Shown in pieces: positions 44,711 through 51,925 of a stretch of 64,000 nucleotides of DNA; position 1 is the stretch's first letter; each line of letters begins with the position of its first letter. Both the position numbers and the translations under genes were made by a program. The DNA comes from Polaribacter sp. KT25b (GTDB lineage Bacteria; Bacteroidota; Bacteroidia; Flavobacteriales; Flavobacteriaceae). Under the pieces are notes generated by a model that was not told the origin of the DNA, searched no databases, and was given only the letters and a program-made list of their open reading frames with translations. Location: assembly GCF_900105145.1 (NCBI RefSeq), contig NZ_LT629752.1, positions 3,353,501-3,417,500 on the forward strand, given 5' to 3'.

Positions 44711-44790
44711 TTTTCATTTTTGACAAGCTATAATAGAATTCTACAATTAACTCCTTACTTTTGATTTTTTAAAAAATCTTCATAAAATAA

Positions 44791-45423
44791 ATGTCAGAAA
44801 TTTTTAATTCACTTTTTGGACAATACAAAACCTATGAAACAATAGACATTGTACTAGAAATTATTGCAGTAATCTTTGGATTTTTATCAGTTTGGTATTC
44901 TAAACAAAATAAAATTTGGGTTTTCCCTACAGGAATGATTAGCACCTTAATTTTTGTTTACTTACTTTTAAAATGGGAACTTTTAGGAGATATGTTAATT
45001 AACGGTTATTACTTTATAATGAGCGTTTATGGTTGGTATATTTGGACATATAAAAGCGATGGCGAACATGAAACTCCGATTTCGACAACGACAACAAAAG
45101 AAAAAAAATTAAGTGTTTTCATTTTTATAGCAACACTTATTTTTGTGTACGCTGTGTATTCTTATTTTGAAAAATGGACAAGTTGGACTGCTTATGTAGA
45201 CACAGTTACAACAGCAATTTTCTTTGTAGGAATGTGGTTAATGGCAAAACGAAAAATAGAAAACTGGATTTATTGGATTATTGGAGACATTATCTCTGCT
45301 CCATTATATTTTTATAAAGGATTTACTTTTACTAGTTTTCAATATTTAATATTTACATTTATAGCAATATCTGGTTATTTAGCATGGAAAAAAAGCTTAA
45401 ACAAAAACCCATCAACCTTGTAA
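44791..45423 (+). CDS. pnuC: PnuC/PnuT-type vitamin transporter
   Basis: A 210-residue membrane protein with about seven helices. It has the PnuC pattern IDIVLEIIAVIFGFLSVWYS, KQNKIWVFPTGMISTLIFVY, INGYYFIMSVYGWYIW and KRKIENWIYWIIGDIISAPL. PnuC carries nicotinamide riboside; the PnuT relatives in Bacteroidota carry thiamine. The overlap with a NadR-like kinase fits either substrate, since both are trapped by phosphorylation. The TPP riboswitch and TonB receptor 1.3 kb downstream favour thiamine. The gene overlaps the kinase gene by 40 bases. Confidence 0.9.
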   Translation: MSEIFNSLFGQYKTYETIDIVLEIIAVIFGFLSVWYSKQNKIWVFPTGMISTLIFVYLLLKWELLGDMLINGYYFIMSVYGWYIWTYKSDGEHETPISTTTTKEKKLSVFIFIATLIFVYAVYSYFEKWTSWTAYVDTVTTAIFFVGMWLMAKRKIENWIYWIIGDIISAPLYFYKGFTFTSFQYLIFTFIAISGYLAWKKSLNKNPSTL

Positions 45424-46040
45424 AGGTTGTTTTATTTGGACCTGAATCTTCAGGAAAAACAACACTTTCTCGTCAATTAGCACGTTATTACCACACTGTT
45501 TGGGCGCCAGAATATGCACGTGAATATTTACAAAATAAATGGAATAACGAACGTAAAACTTGTGAAGCAGAAGATTTAATTCCTATTGCAATTGGGCAAA
45601 TGAAATTGGAAAATAAATTGGCTAAAAGAGCTGATAAAATTTTAATTTGCGACACCGATTTACTAGAAACCAAAGTATATTCAGAAGAATTTTATGGTGG
45701 TTTTGTTGATGAATTGTTAAACAAAGCTGCAAACGAAAATAAATATGATTTATATCTTTTAACATATATAGATACACCTTGGGAAGAAGATGATTTACGA
45801 GACAGACCAGAACAACGTTTAGAAATGTTTAATGCTTTTGAAACTGCTTTAAAAACACATAACAGACCTTATATTTTGTTAAAAGGAGATAGAGAAACGC
45901 GTTTAAAAAATGCAACTGAAGCTATTGATAAAATTATTTCTGAGAAAGAAAACTTACATTCTTTTTCTGATTCTTTATTAGATATAGACATGCATTTTTT
46001 ACATCAAAATAACGATTTTGGCACTAATTTAGATTATTAA
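45384..46040 (+). CDS. NadR-like P-loop kinase
   Basis: A 218-residue ATPase with Walker A GPESSGKTTLSRQLA, WAPEYAREYLQNKW, ILICDTDLLETKVYSEEFYG and the later YIDTPWEEDDLRDRPEQR. These match the ribosylnicotinamide kinase domain of NadR, here without the adenylyltransferase part. It overlaps pnuC by 40 bases, so the pair is co-translated: the transporter brings in a vitamin and the kinase traps it. The vitamin may be nicotinamide riboside or thiamine. Confidence 0.85.
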   Translation: MEKKLKQKPINLVKVVLFGPESSGKTTLSRQLARYYHTVWAPEYAREYLQNKWNNERKTCEAEDLIPIAIGQMKLENKLAKRADKILICDTDLLETKVYSEEFYGGFVDELLNKAANENKYDLYLLTYIDTPWEEDDLRDRPEQRLEMFNAFETALKTHNRPYILLKGDRETRLKNATEAIDKIISEKENLHSFSDSLLDIDMHFLHQNNDFGTNLDY

Positions 46041-46109
46041 ATAAAAAGAAATTAAAGAAAAGAATCTTCAATTTTATTTGAACTATTTCTACACTCTTTT
46101 CAGAAAAAA

Positions 46110-46514
46110 ATGAATTCAGAAACAATTATAAAAGAACTTAGTTTTAAAGCCATTAGAAGTTCTGGTGCTGGCGGGCAACACGTAAATAAAACGTCTTCTA
46201 AAATTGAACTCACTTTTGATTTAGAAAGCTCTAATTCTTTGTCTGAAGATGAAATAATTCTTTTAAAAACAAAGCTTTCATCAAGATTAACAAATGAAAG
46301 TCTATTAATTTTATTTTGTGATGAATCTCGTTCTCAACACAGAAATAAAGATATTGTTATTAAACGTTTTTTAGAGTTGATAAAAACAAATTTAATTAGA
46401 CCAAAAAAAAGAAGACCTACTAAACCTAGTAAATCTTCTATCTTAAAAAATGCAGAAAAGAATAAAAGAAATTCGCTTAAAAAAAACTTAAGAAAAAAAC
46501 CAAAATTCGAGTAA
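46110..46514 (+). CDS. arfB: ArfB-type peptidyl-tRNA hydrolase
   Basis: A 134-residue rescue factor that frees ribosomes stalled without a stop codon. The GGQ catalytic loop is in IRSSGAGGQHVNKTSSKIEL, as in release factors, but the codon-reading domains are absent. The C-terminal tail is very basic (PKKRRPTKPSKSSILKNAEK), as in ArfB/YaeJ, where it enters the empty mRNA channel. It lies 70 bases after the kinase gene. Confidence 0.92.
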   Translation: MNSETIIKELSFKAIRSSGAGGQHVNKTSSKIELTFDLESSNSLSEDEIILLKTKLSSRLTNESLLILFCDESRSQHRNKDIVIKRFLELIKTNLIRPKKRRPTKPSKSSILKNAEKNKRNSLKKNLRKKPKFE

Positions 46515-46540
46515 ATTAAAAAAGCTGGTAAAGAGACTTA

Positions 46541-46645
46541 GCCCAGATTGAAACGGCATCCTTTTTTACTGTCAGTTCGAGTGAATTTTGAAGAATGAAA
46601 AATTTGTATCGAGAACAGAAGTAAAAAAGATATAGTGGAAAGCAG
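46541..46645 (+). ncRNA. Candidate structured RNA element, copy 2 (Flavo-1-like) with insert
   Basis: GATTGAAACGGCATC, then a perfect 10-bp stem CTTTTTTACT (46561-46570) / AGTAAAAAAG (46620-46629), then ATATAGTGGAAAGCAGG. The flanks are nearly identical to copy 1 at 5975. The loop holds a second imperfect inverted repeat (46573-46618) with GTTC/GAAC and AATTTT/AAAATT arms. It lies after arfB and before the promoter of the TPP-controlled gene. Confidence 0.55.
46573..46618. repeat. Inverted repeat nested inside RNA-like element copy 2
   Basis: CAGTTCGAG ... ATCGAGAACAG with inner AATTTT (46584-46589) and AAAATT (46599-46604). It replaces the short loop of copy 1 and looks like an independent repeat inserted in the hairpin tip. 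Confidence 0.5.
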
Positions 46646-46677
46646 GAAATAGCTTCTAAAAAAATAAAATCACTTTT

Positions 46678-46711
46678 TTGTTTTCTATTAAATTTTTACA
46701 ATATACATTTG
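46678..46711 (+). promoter_or_regulatory. Probable promoter of the TPP-controlled receptor gene
   Basis: TACATTTG at 46704-46711 is a good TAnnTTTG box, with a TTG at 46678-46680 (23-base spacing, a little long). Transcription would begin at about 46717, exactly where the TPP aptamer begins. Confidence 0.5.
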
Positions 46712-46716
46712 CAGCG

Positions 46717-46866
46717 TTCTCATAAAGGGGTGCTAATTACAGTTTTTAGTTTTTAGTTTTTAGTCTTAATAGGCTTTACAACTTTTAACTTTTTAACTTT
46801 TAACTTTTAAAAGGCTGAGATCATACCCAATGAACCTAGAACAGATAATGCTGTTTAGGGAGGCGA
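46717..46866 (+). promoter_or_regulatory. TPP riboswitch (THI element)
   Basis: Conserved aptamer parts are plain: AAAGGGGTGCT at the 5' side, GGCTGAGATCATACCC with GGG (46727-46729) pairing CCC (46826-46828), and TGAACCTAGAACAGATAATG with stems CCTA/TAGG and ACAG/CTGT, closing in GGGAGG. The variable P3 arm (46735-46812) is filled by T-rich tandem repeats and pairs only weakly. TPP binding should shut off the gene downstream, here a TonB-dependent receptor, which is therefore probably for thiamine or a precursor. Confidence 0.93.
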
Positions 46867-46899
46867 TAATCGCCATTTTGCAAACAAATAATTGCATTT

Positions 46900-46935
46900 A
46901 AAGTAAAACAATAGTATTTTGTTTGTTACTTTTTA
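46900..46935 (+). terminator. Candidate expression-platform terminator of the TPP riboswitch
   Basis: The arms AAAGTAA+AACAA (46900-46911) and TTGTT+TTACTTT (46919-46932, two-base bulge) form a 12-bp stem followed by TTTATG. It lies 34 bases after the aptamer and 80 before the receptor ATG, which suits a terminator-type switch. Confidence 0.45.
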
Positions 46936-47038
46936 TGTAATTATACACACTAATTATTCAATATTAATTACAAGAATAATTACCTCTTTTTATTCGTTTT
47001 AAATTCTTTAAAATGAAAAAAAACATCTTTTTTTATTC

Positions 47039-49360
47039 TTGTTTGCAAGTATACTTGCAAACGCCCAGACATTTACACTTAAAGGAAAAGTAGTAGATGA
47101 AAACAATGAATCTTTACCAGGAGCAACTATTTTGGTAAAAGAAAACAACCAAGGAACTTCTACAGATTTTAATGGTAAATTTCAATTAAATCTTATAAAA
47201 GGAGAGTACACAATTAAAGTTTCATTTATTGGCTACAAAACGATTACTAAAGAAATTTCTTTGGTCAAAAATGATGAAATCGAAATTGTTTTATTACCAA
47301 ATTCAACAGTTTTAGAAGAAGTTTTAGTTTCTGCAGTTCGTGTAAAAGCAGATGCACCTGTTACACATTCTAATTTATCTAAAAAAGAAATTGCAAAACG
47401 TAATTTAGGTCAAGATATTCCTGTGTTATTAAATTACATGCCTTCTGTAATTTCTTCTTCAGATGCTGGTGCTGGTGTTGGTTATACTTACATTCGTGTT
47501 CGTGGTTCTGATGCTTCTCGTGTAAATGTTACTGTAAACGGAATTCCTTATAACGATGCAGAAAGTCAAGGTACTTTTTGGGTAAATATGGGCGATTTTG
47601 CTTCTTCTACTCAAAGTTTACAATTACAACGTGGTGTTGGTACATCTACTAACGGTTCTGGTGCATTTGGAGCAAGTTTAAATATTTTAACTGATGCTAT
47701 TTCTGAAGAAGCTGGTGGAGAAATCTCTAATTCTTTTGGTTCTTACGGAACTAGAAAGCATACGGTAAAATTTACTACAGGAAAAGTAAACGATCATTTT
47801 GAGTTTGCAGGACGTTTATCTAATATTTATTCTGATGGTTATGTAGATAGAGCCTTTGCAGATTTAAAATCTTACTTTTTACAAGGAAGTTATTCTGATG
47901 AAAACACATTAATAAAAGCACTTGCATTTGGTGGAAGCGAAAAAACTTATCAAGCTTGGTACGGTTTAGAAGCAGATCAATTAGAAGAAAACAGACGTCA
48001 AAATCCATATACTTACGATAATGAAACTGATAACTATTGGCAAGATCATTATCAATTACATTGGAATGAAAAATTAAATGATAATTGGTCTACTAATATT
48101 GGTTTAAATTATACAAGTGGAAAAGGATATTTTGAACAATTTAAAGGCGAAAGTGCTGTATCTAAATATAATAATATTGTAAGCCCAACAACAGTAACTT
48201 GGGATGAAAAACCTGCAACAGACGTTATTGTTCGTCGTTGGTTAGACAATCATTTTTATGTATTTAATGGAAATACAACGTACAAAAAAGAACAACTAGA
48301 AATTGTATCTGGTTTTTCTTACAGTAACTATAAAGGAGACCATTTTGGAGAAGTAATTTGGGCTAAAGAATTTGCTCCAACTGCAAATATTAGAGATCAA
48401 TATTATTTTAGTGATGCCTCTAAAAAAGACTTTAGCGTTTTTTCAAAAGCTACTTTTAATATTTCTGATGAATTTAAAGCTTTTGTTGATTTACAAGGAC
48501 GTTTTGTAAATTATAAAACAGATGGTTTAACTTCTGATAGAAACACATTAAATGTTGAAGAGAAATTTAACTTCTTTAATCCGAAGATTGGATTAACACA
48601 TACAATTAACAAAAATAATAGTTTGTATATTTCTTATGCAAAAGCAAATAAAGAGCCTAATAGAAATGATTATAAAAATGGAGAAGATGTAAAATACGAA
48701 TCTTTAAATGATTATGAACTTGGTTGGCGTTTAAAAAATAATACGATACAATTAAACACCAATCTATACTATATGTCTTATAATAATCAATTGATACAAA
48801 CTGGTGGTTTAAATGATGTTGGAGATTATTTACGTGAAAATGTAAAAGATAGTTATCGTTTAGGTTTAGAAATTGATGCAAATGTTAAAGTATCAGGCCA
48901 ATTTAGTATAAATCAAAACCTAACCTTAAGTAGTAATAAAATTAACAATTTTATGCTAGATAGAGATGGAACAATAACAAATATTGGCACAACTAATATT
49001 GCTTTTTCTCCAGATGTTATTGCAAGTAATGCTCTTGTTTATTATCCAACAGAAAATTTTCAAGTTTCATTATTATCTAAATTTGTTGGAGAACAATATT
49101 TAAGTAACACAGATACTGAAGCCTCTAAATTAGATAGTTATTTTACAAGTGATTTAAATTTCGTATATGAAATTAAAACATCATCTATTTTTAAATCTAT
49201 AACATTTACGGGTGTTGTAAATAACATCTTTAATAAAGAATATGAAGATAGAGGTTATACCTATTTAGATTATTGGTCAGGACCAACATCTTTTGAAGTT
49301 CAAGGATATTTTCCGCAAGCAACAAGAAATTTTTTAGTTGGGGTTACTATGAAATTTTAG
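47039..49360 (+). CDS. TonB-dependent receptor, probably for thiamine; start region out of frame
   Basis: A 773-residue open frame. The N-terminal regulatory-like domain (TFTLKGKVVDENNESLPGAT) is followed by a plug (VTHSNLSKKEIAKRNLGQDI, YIRVRGSDASRVNVTVNGIP) and a long beta-barrel ending ATRNFLVGVTMKF with a terminal Phe. The signal peptide is broken: ATG 47013 begins MKKNIFF and then leaves the frame, while the open frame reads LFLFASILANAQ without a Met. One extra base in A8 (47016-47023) or T7 (47028-47034) would join them into a perfect signal. As written, only TTG 47039 could start, which would not be exported. The TPP riboswitch upstream sets the thiamine assignment. Confidence 0.85.
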   Translation: MFASILANAQTFTLKGKVVDENNESLPGATILVKENNQGTSTDFNGKFQLNLIKGEYTIKVSFIGYKTITKEISLVKNDEIEIVLLPNSTVLEEVLVSAVRVKADAPVTHSNLSKKEIAKRNLGQDIPVLLNYMPSVISSSDAGAGVGYTYIRVRGSDASRVNVTVNGIPYNDAESQGTFWVNMGDFASSTQSLQLQRGVGTSTNGSGAFGASLNILTDAISEEAGGEISNSFGSYGTRKHTVKFTTGKVNDHFEFAGRLSNIYSDGYVDRAFADLKSYFLQGSYSDENTLIKALAFGGSEKTYQAWYGLEADQLEENRRQNPYTYDNETDNYWQDHYQLHWNEKLNDNWSTNIGLNYTSGKGYFEQFKGESAVSKYNNIVSPTTVTWDEKPATDVIVRRWLDNHFYVFNGNTTYKKEQLEIVSGFSYSNYKGDHFGEVIWAKEFAPTANIRDQYYFSDASKKDFSVFSKATFNISDEFKAFVDLQGRFVNYKTDGLTSDRNTLNVEEKFNFFNPKIGLTHTINKNNSLYISYAKANKEPNRNDYKNGEDVKYESLNDYELGWRLKNNTIQLNTNLYYMSYNNQLIQTGGLNDVGDYLRENVKDSYRLGLEIDANVKVSGQFSINQNLTLSSNKINNFMLDRDGTITNIGTTNIAFSPDVIASNALVYYPTENFQVSLLSKFVGEQYLSNTDTEASKLDSYFTSDLNFVYEIKTSSIFKSITFTGVVNNIFNKEYEDRGYTYLDYWSGPTSFEVQGYFPQATRNFLVGVTMKF
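47041..47062. repeat. 22-bp perfect palindrome in the receptor signal-peptide codons
   Basis: The half-site GTTTGCAAGTA is repeated exactly on the other strand. As RNA it would make a 9-bp stem with a TATA loop. GTTTGC can also pair with GCAAAC at 46880-46885, just after the riboswitch. Confidence 0.75.
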
Positions 49361-49403
49361 TAAAAAACACCATTTTTTAATCATTTTTGATTAAAATTAG
49401 CAC

Positions 49404-49440
49404 AAAACGAGCATTTTCTTTGAAAAATCGCTCGTTTTTT
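49404..49440 (+). terminator. Terminator after the TonB-dependent receptor
   Basis: AAAACGAGC (49404-49412) pairs with GCTCGTTTT (49430-49438), with an inner ATTTTC/GAAAAT stem and a T-run at the end. Confidence 0.8.
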
Positions 49441-49648
49441 CGTATATTAAAAATCGATGCAAAACACTCCTATTTTTCCCACAAAAGTTACTCCAATTAA
49501 TCTTACAACTCCTAATAGATTGAACAACTTTAAACTTCCTGATTTCTAATTTTTTTCACATCAGCTAATACTTTCCTATTATTTTAAAAGAATTTATCGC
49601 TTTTAAACTTTTTACTTTCATTTAAATCTAAAAACACAAAATAAACAT

Positions 49649-50512
49649 ATGAGACAACTTAAAATTGTAAAACAGGTAACCAATCGTGATGCAAAATCTT
49701 TAGAAAAATATTTTCAAGAAATTAGTAAAATTGGGCTTATTACTGCAGATGAAGAAGTAGAATTGGCTTTGAAAATAAAAAAAGGAGATGATAAAGCATT
49801 AGATAAACTTGTAAAAGCAAATTTAAGATTTGTGGTTTCTGTTGCAAAACAATATCAAGGTCAAGGTTTAAAATTATCCGATTTAATAAACGAAGGCAAT
49901 TTAGGTTTGGTAAAAGCTGCAAAACGCTTTGACGAAACACGAGGTTTTAAGTTTATTTCATACGCCGTTTGGTGGATTCGTCAATCGATTATGCAAGCTT
50001 TAGCAGAACAGTCTAGAATTGTTCGTTTGCCTTTAAATAAAATTGGAAGTATTAATAAAATCAAAAAAATATATGCTCGTTTAGAACAAAATGAGCAACG
50101 TATGCCAACAAATAAAGAAATTGCAAAACAGTTAGATATGACAGAAACGGAAGTTGCACAATCTTTAAAAAATTCTGGGAGACACCTTTCTATGGATGCG
50201 CCTTTTAAAGAAGGCGAAGAATCTAACTTATACAATGTTTTACAGTCTGATGAATCTCCAAGACCAGATAAAAACCTAATGCAACAATCTCTTAGCATAG
50301 AAATTGATAGGGCTTTAGAAACCCTTTCTAACAAAGAGGCTAAAGTAATAAAAATGTTTTACGGTATAAATCTACCTTCTGCTTCTAGTTTAGCAGAAAT
50401 TGGTGAAGTAATTGACTTATCTAGAGAACGAGTTCGCCAAGTAAAACAGAAAGCAATTAAAACCTTGCAATCTAAATCTAGAGCTCATCTTTTAAAATCT
50501 TACTTAGGATAA
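49649..50512 (+). CDS. rpoD: Primary RNA polymerase sigma factor
   Basis: A 287-residue sigma-70 protein. It has region 1.2/2 ([40 protein letters not shown]), the -10 binding helix ([20 protein letters not shown]), region 3 and region 4 with the helix-turn-helix ([20 protein letters not shown]). The large region 1.1 and the non-conserved insert of E. coli RpoD are missing, which is standard in Bacteroidota, whose promoters have the TAnnTTTG form seen here. A 288-base gap without a clear gene precedes it. Confidence 0.96.
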   Translation: MRQLKIVKQVTNRDAKSLEKYFQEISKIGLITADEEVELALKIKKGDDKALDKLVKANLRFVVSVAKQYQGQGLKLSDLINEGNLGLVKAAKRFDETRGFKFISYAVWWIRQSIMQALAEQSRIVRLPLNKIGSINKIKKIYARLEQNEQRMPTNKEIAKQLDMTETEVAQSLKNSGRHLSMDAPFKEGEESNLYNVLQSDESPRPDKNLMQQSLSIEIDRALETLSNKEAKVIKMFYGINLPSASSLAEIGEVIDLSRERVRQVKQKAIKTLQSKSRAHLLKSYLG

Positions 50513-50790
50513 AATTCATTTATAAGAAAATACTAACCTAAGAAAACATTTTATCTAATTTATATATAAATTTAAAGAAATTAAAGTAGTTAACAAATTA
50601 AAATTTAGACATACCTATTATTAGGTATTGTATACTTTTTAAATATATTATAGATTTGATAGCTTATTGATATTAGTTGTTATCATAAAAGTTATATCAA
50701 TAGTAAAATTAATACGCTTTATCTAAAAAAGAAATTTAATTGAGAGAGTTGAAAATAGAATATCGCATGCCTAATTAAATCAATAAAAAC

Positions 50791-51228
50791 ATGAAACTAA
50801 TCTTTCTAACAACGCTGCTAGTAATCTTCGGAATTAATACAAACGCCCAAAATTCTAATCTTAAAGGAATAACTGTACATGCTAATAAAATATTATATAT
50901 AGAAAATGATGAGCCAAAAAGTAGAGACACAGACCAAGTTTTTGCAGTATCTTTTTCGGATAAAATTTTTACGCATTTAATTTTCTCAGATGGAAGCATT
51001 AATAATTCTCAAGTTTATCAAATTGAAAATGATAAAACTTTAATTAATGACGGAAACACTATTTACAAATTCGAAGCTCTATCAGGAATTTCTGGTAATA
51101 AATATTTTTACGAAATAAAAATTGACAGTGATGGCAGTTTGTTAGCCTTAAAAATAACACAACCAGATAATATAGATTTTTCTATATACAAAGGCTATTC
51201 AACAGATTTAAAAACCTTTAAACAGTAG
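50791..51228 (+). CDS. Secreted hypothetical protein, 145 aa
   Basis: A 145-residue protein with a signal peptide (FLTTLLVIFGINTNAQ). The mature part is a probable small beta protein (KGITVHANKILYIENDEPKS, KIFTHLIFSDGSINNSQVYQ). No family is recognised. The 278-base gap before it holds a short inverted repeat ATACCTA/TAGGTAT (50611-50628) and no other feature I can name. Confidence 0.65.
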   Translation: MKLIFLTTLLVIFGINTNAQNSNLKGITVHANKILYIENDEPKSRDTDQVFAVSFSDKIFTHLIFSDGSINNSQVYQIENDKTLINDGNTIYKFEALSGISGNKYFYEIKIDSDGSLLALKITQPDNIDFSIYKGYSTDLKTFKQ

Positions 51229-51251
51229 TAATAATTTACAATAAAGCATAA

Positions 51252-51277
51252 AAAAGGGAGCAAAATTGCTCCCTTTT
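51252..51277. terminator. Bidirectional terminator between 50791 gene and HMA gene
   Basis: AAAAGGGAGCAA and TTGCTCCCTTTT form a perfect 12-bp stem with a two-base centre, between two convergent genes. Confidence 0.88.
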
Positions 51278-51281
51278 ATTT

Positions 51282-51548
51282 TTAAGAATCCATTCTACCA
51301 ACGGCGCAACTAACAAACGATTTTGCTTTGTGTAAAACAGTATTTTTATCACCAACTTCTGGATAACCAAGTTTAGATAATTTTTCTTTTACACTTTCTA
51401 AAACATCTTTGTTTGACGTTACAGAAACTATTGATTTTTCAACATCAACTGTAATGTCTTCTATATTTTCTAAACTTAATAATCCTTTTTTAATAGTTGC
51501 TGCACAACCACCACATTTTAAATTTTCTATTTGAATATCTGTTGTCAT
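51282..51548 (-). CDS. Heavy-metal-associated (HMA) domain protein
   Basis: An 88-residue protein with a single HMA fold: IQIENLKCGGCAATIKKGLL carries the metal-binding C-x2-C, followed by VDVEKSIVSVTSN and VKEKLSKLGYPEVGD. A short C-terminal extension with a further Cys (KSFVSCAVGRMDS) goes beyond the usual CopZ end. Copper binding is expected for the family. It is the last gene of a minus-strand run with two rhodanese proteins, seven bases apart from the first. Confidence 0.85.
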   Translation of the reverse strand: MTTDIQIENLKCGGCAATIKKGLLSLENIEDITVDVEKSIVSVTSNKDVLESVKEKLSKLGYPEVGDKNTVLHKAKSFVSCAVGRMDS

Positions 51549-51554
51549 AATTTT

Positions 51555-51920
51555 TTAATTTTCTTGTTTCCATTTATTATATCCGCCTAAAATATTATAG
51601 ACTTCATAACCTTCTTTTTGTAATCTTTTTGCTGATTTATCACTTCTATTTCCACTTCTGCAGTACAAATAAACTGGTTTATTTTTATCTAATTTTGATG
51701 TTGCTTTTGTATTAAAATCAGTATCAAAAAAATTAGCAAATTTTGCTGTTTCTATAAAACCTTGTTTAATTTCTTGTGGAGTTCTTACATCCAATAATTG
51801 AATTTCTCCTTTATCTAACAATACTTTTAATTCACTTGTTGAAATAGATTTTATTTCATCTTGAGAATTACAATTGATAAAAAAGAAACTCATCAGTAAA
51901 AGGCAAAAAACATTTTTCAT
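51555..51920 (-). CDS. Rhodanese-like lipoprotein
   Basis: A 121-residue protein with a lipoprotein signal (LLLMSFFFINCNS) and one rhodanese domain: IQLLDVRTPQEIKQGFIETA and the active loop VYLYCRSGNRSDKSAKRL with the catalytic Cys. It should act on the periplasmic face. I start it at ATG 51920, five bases after the MBL-rhodanese stop. Its neighbours suggest sulfane-sulfur handling. Confidence 0.87.
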   Translation of the reverse strand: MKNVFCLLLMSFFFINCNSQDEIKSISTSELKVLLDKGEIQLLDVRTPQEIKQGFIETAKFANFFDTDFNTKATSKLDKNKPVYLYCRSGNRSDKSAKRLQKEGYEVYNILGGYNKWKQEN

Positions 51921-51925
51921 TTTAT

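Noticed and set aside
46741..46812. T-rich tandem repeats as a possible CRISPR or phage repeat
   Set aside because: The units are only seven bases, have no spacers and lie inside the TPP riboswitch arm.
49457..49549. 30-codon frame between the receptor gene and rpoD
   Set aside because: Very short, no family resemblance and no supporting context; kept only as a note on this 288-base gap.
50611..50628. Inverted repeat ATACCTA/TAGGTAT in the gap after rpoD
   Set aside because: Seven-bp arms in very AT-rich DNA can arise by chance; no promoter or gene start is close enough to call an operator.
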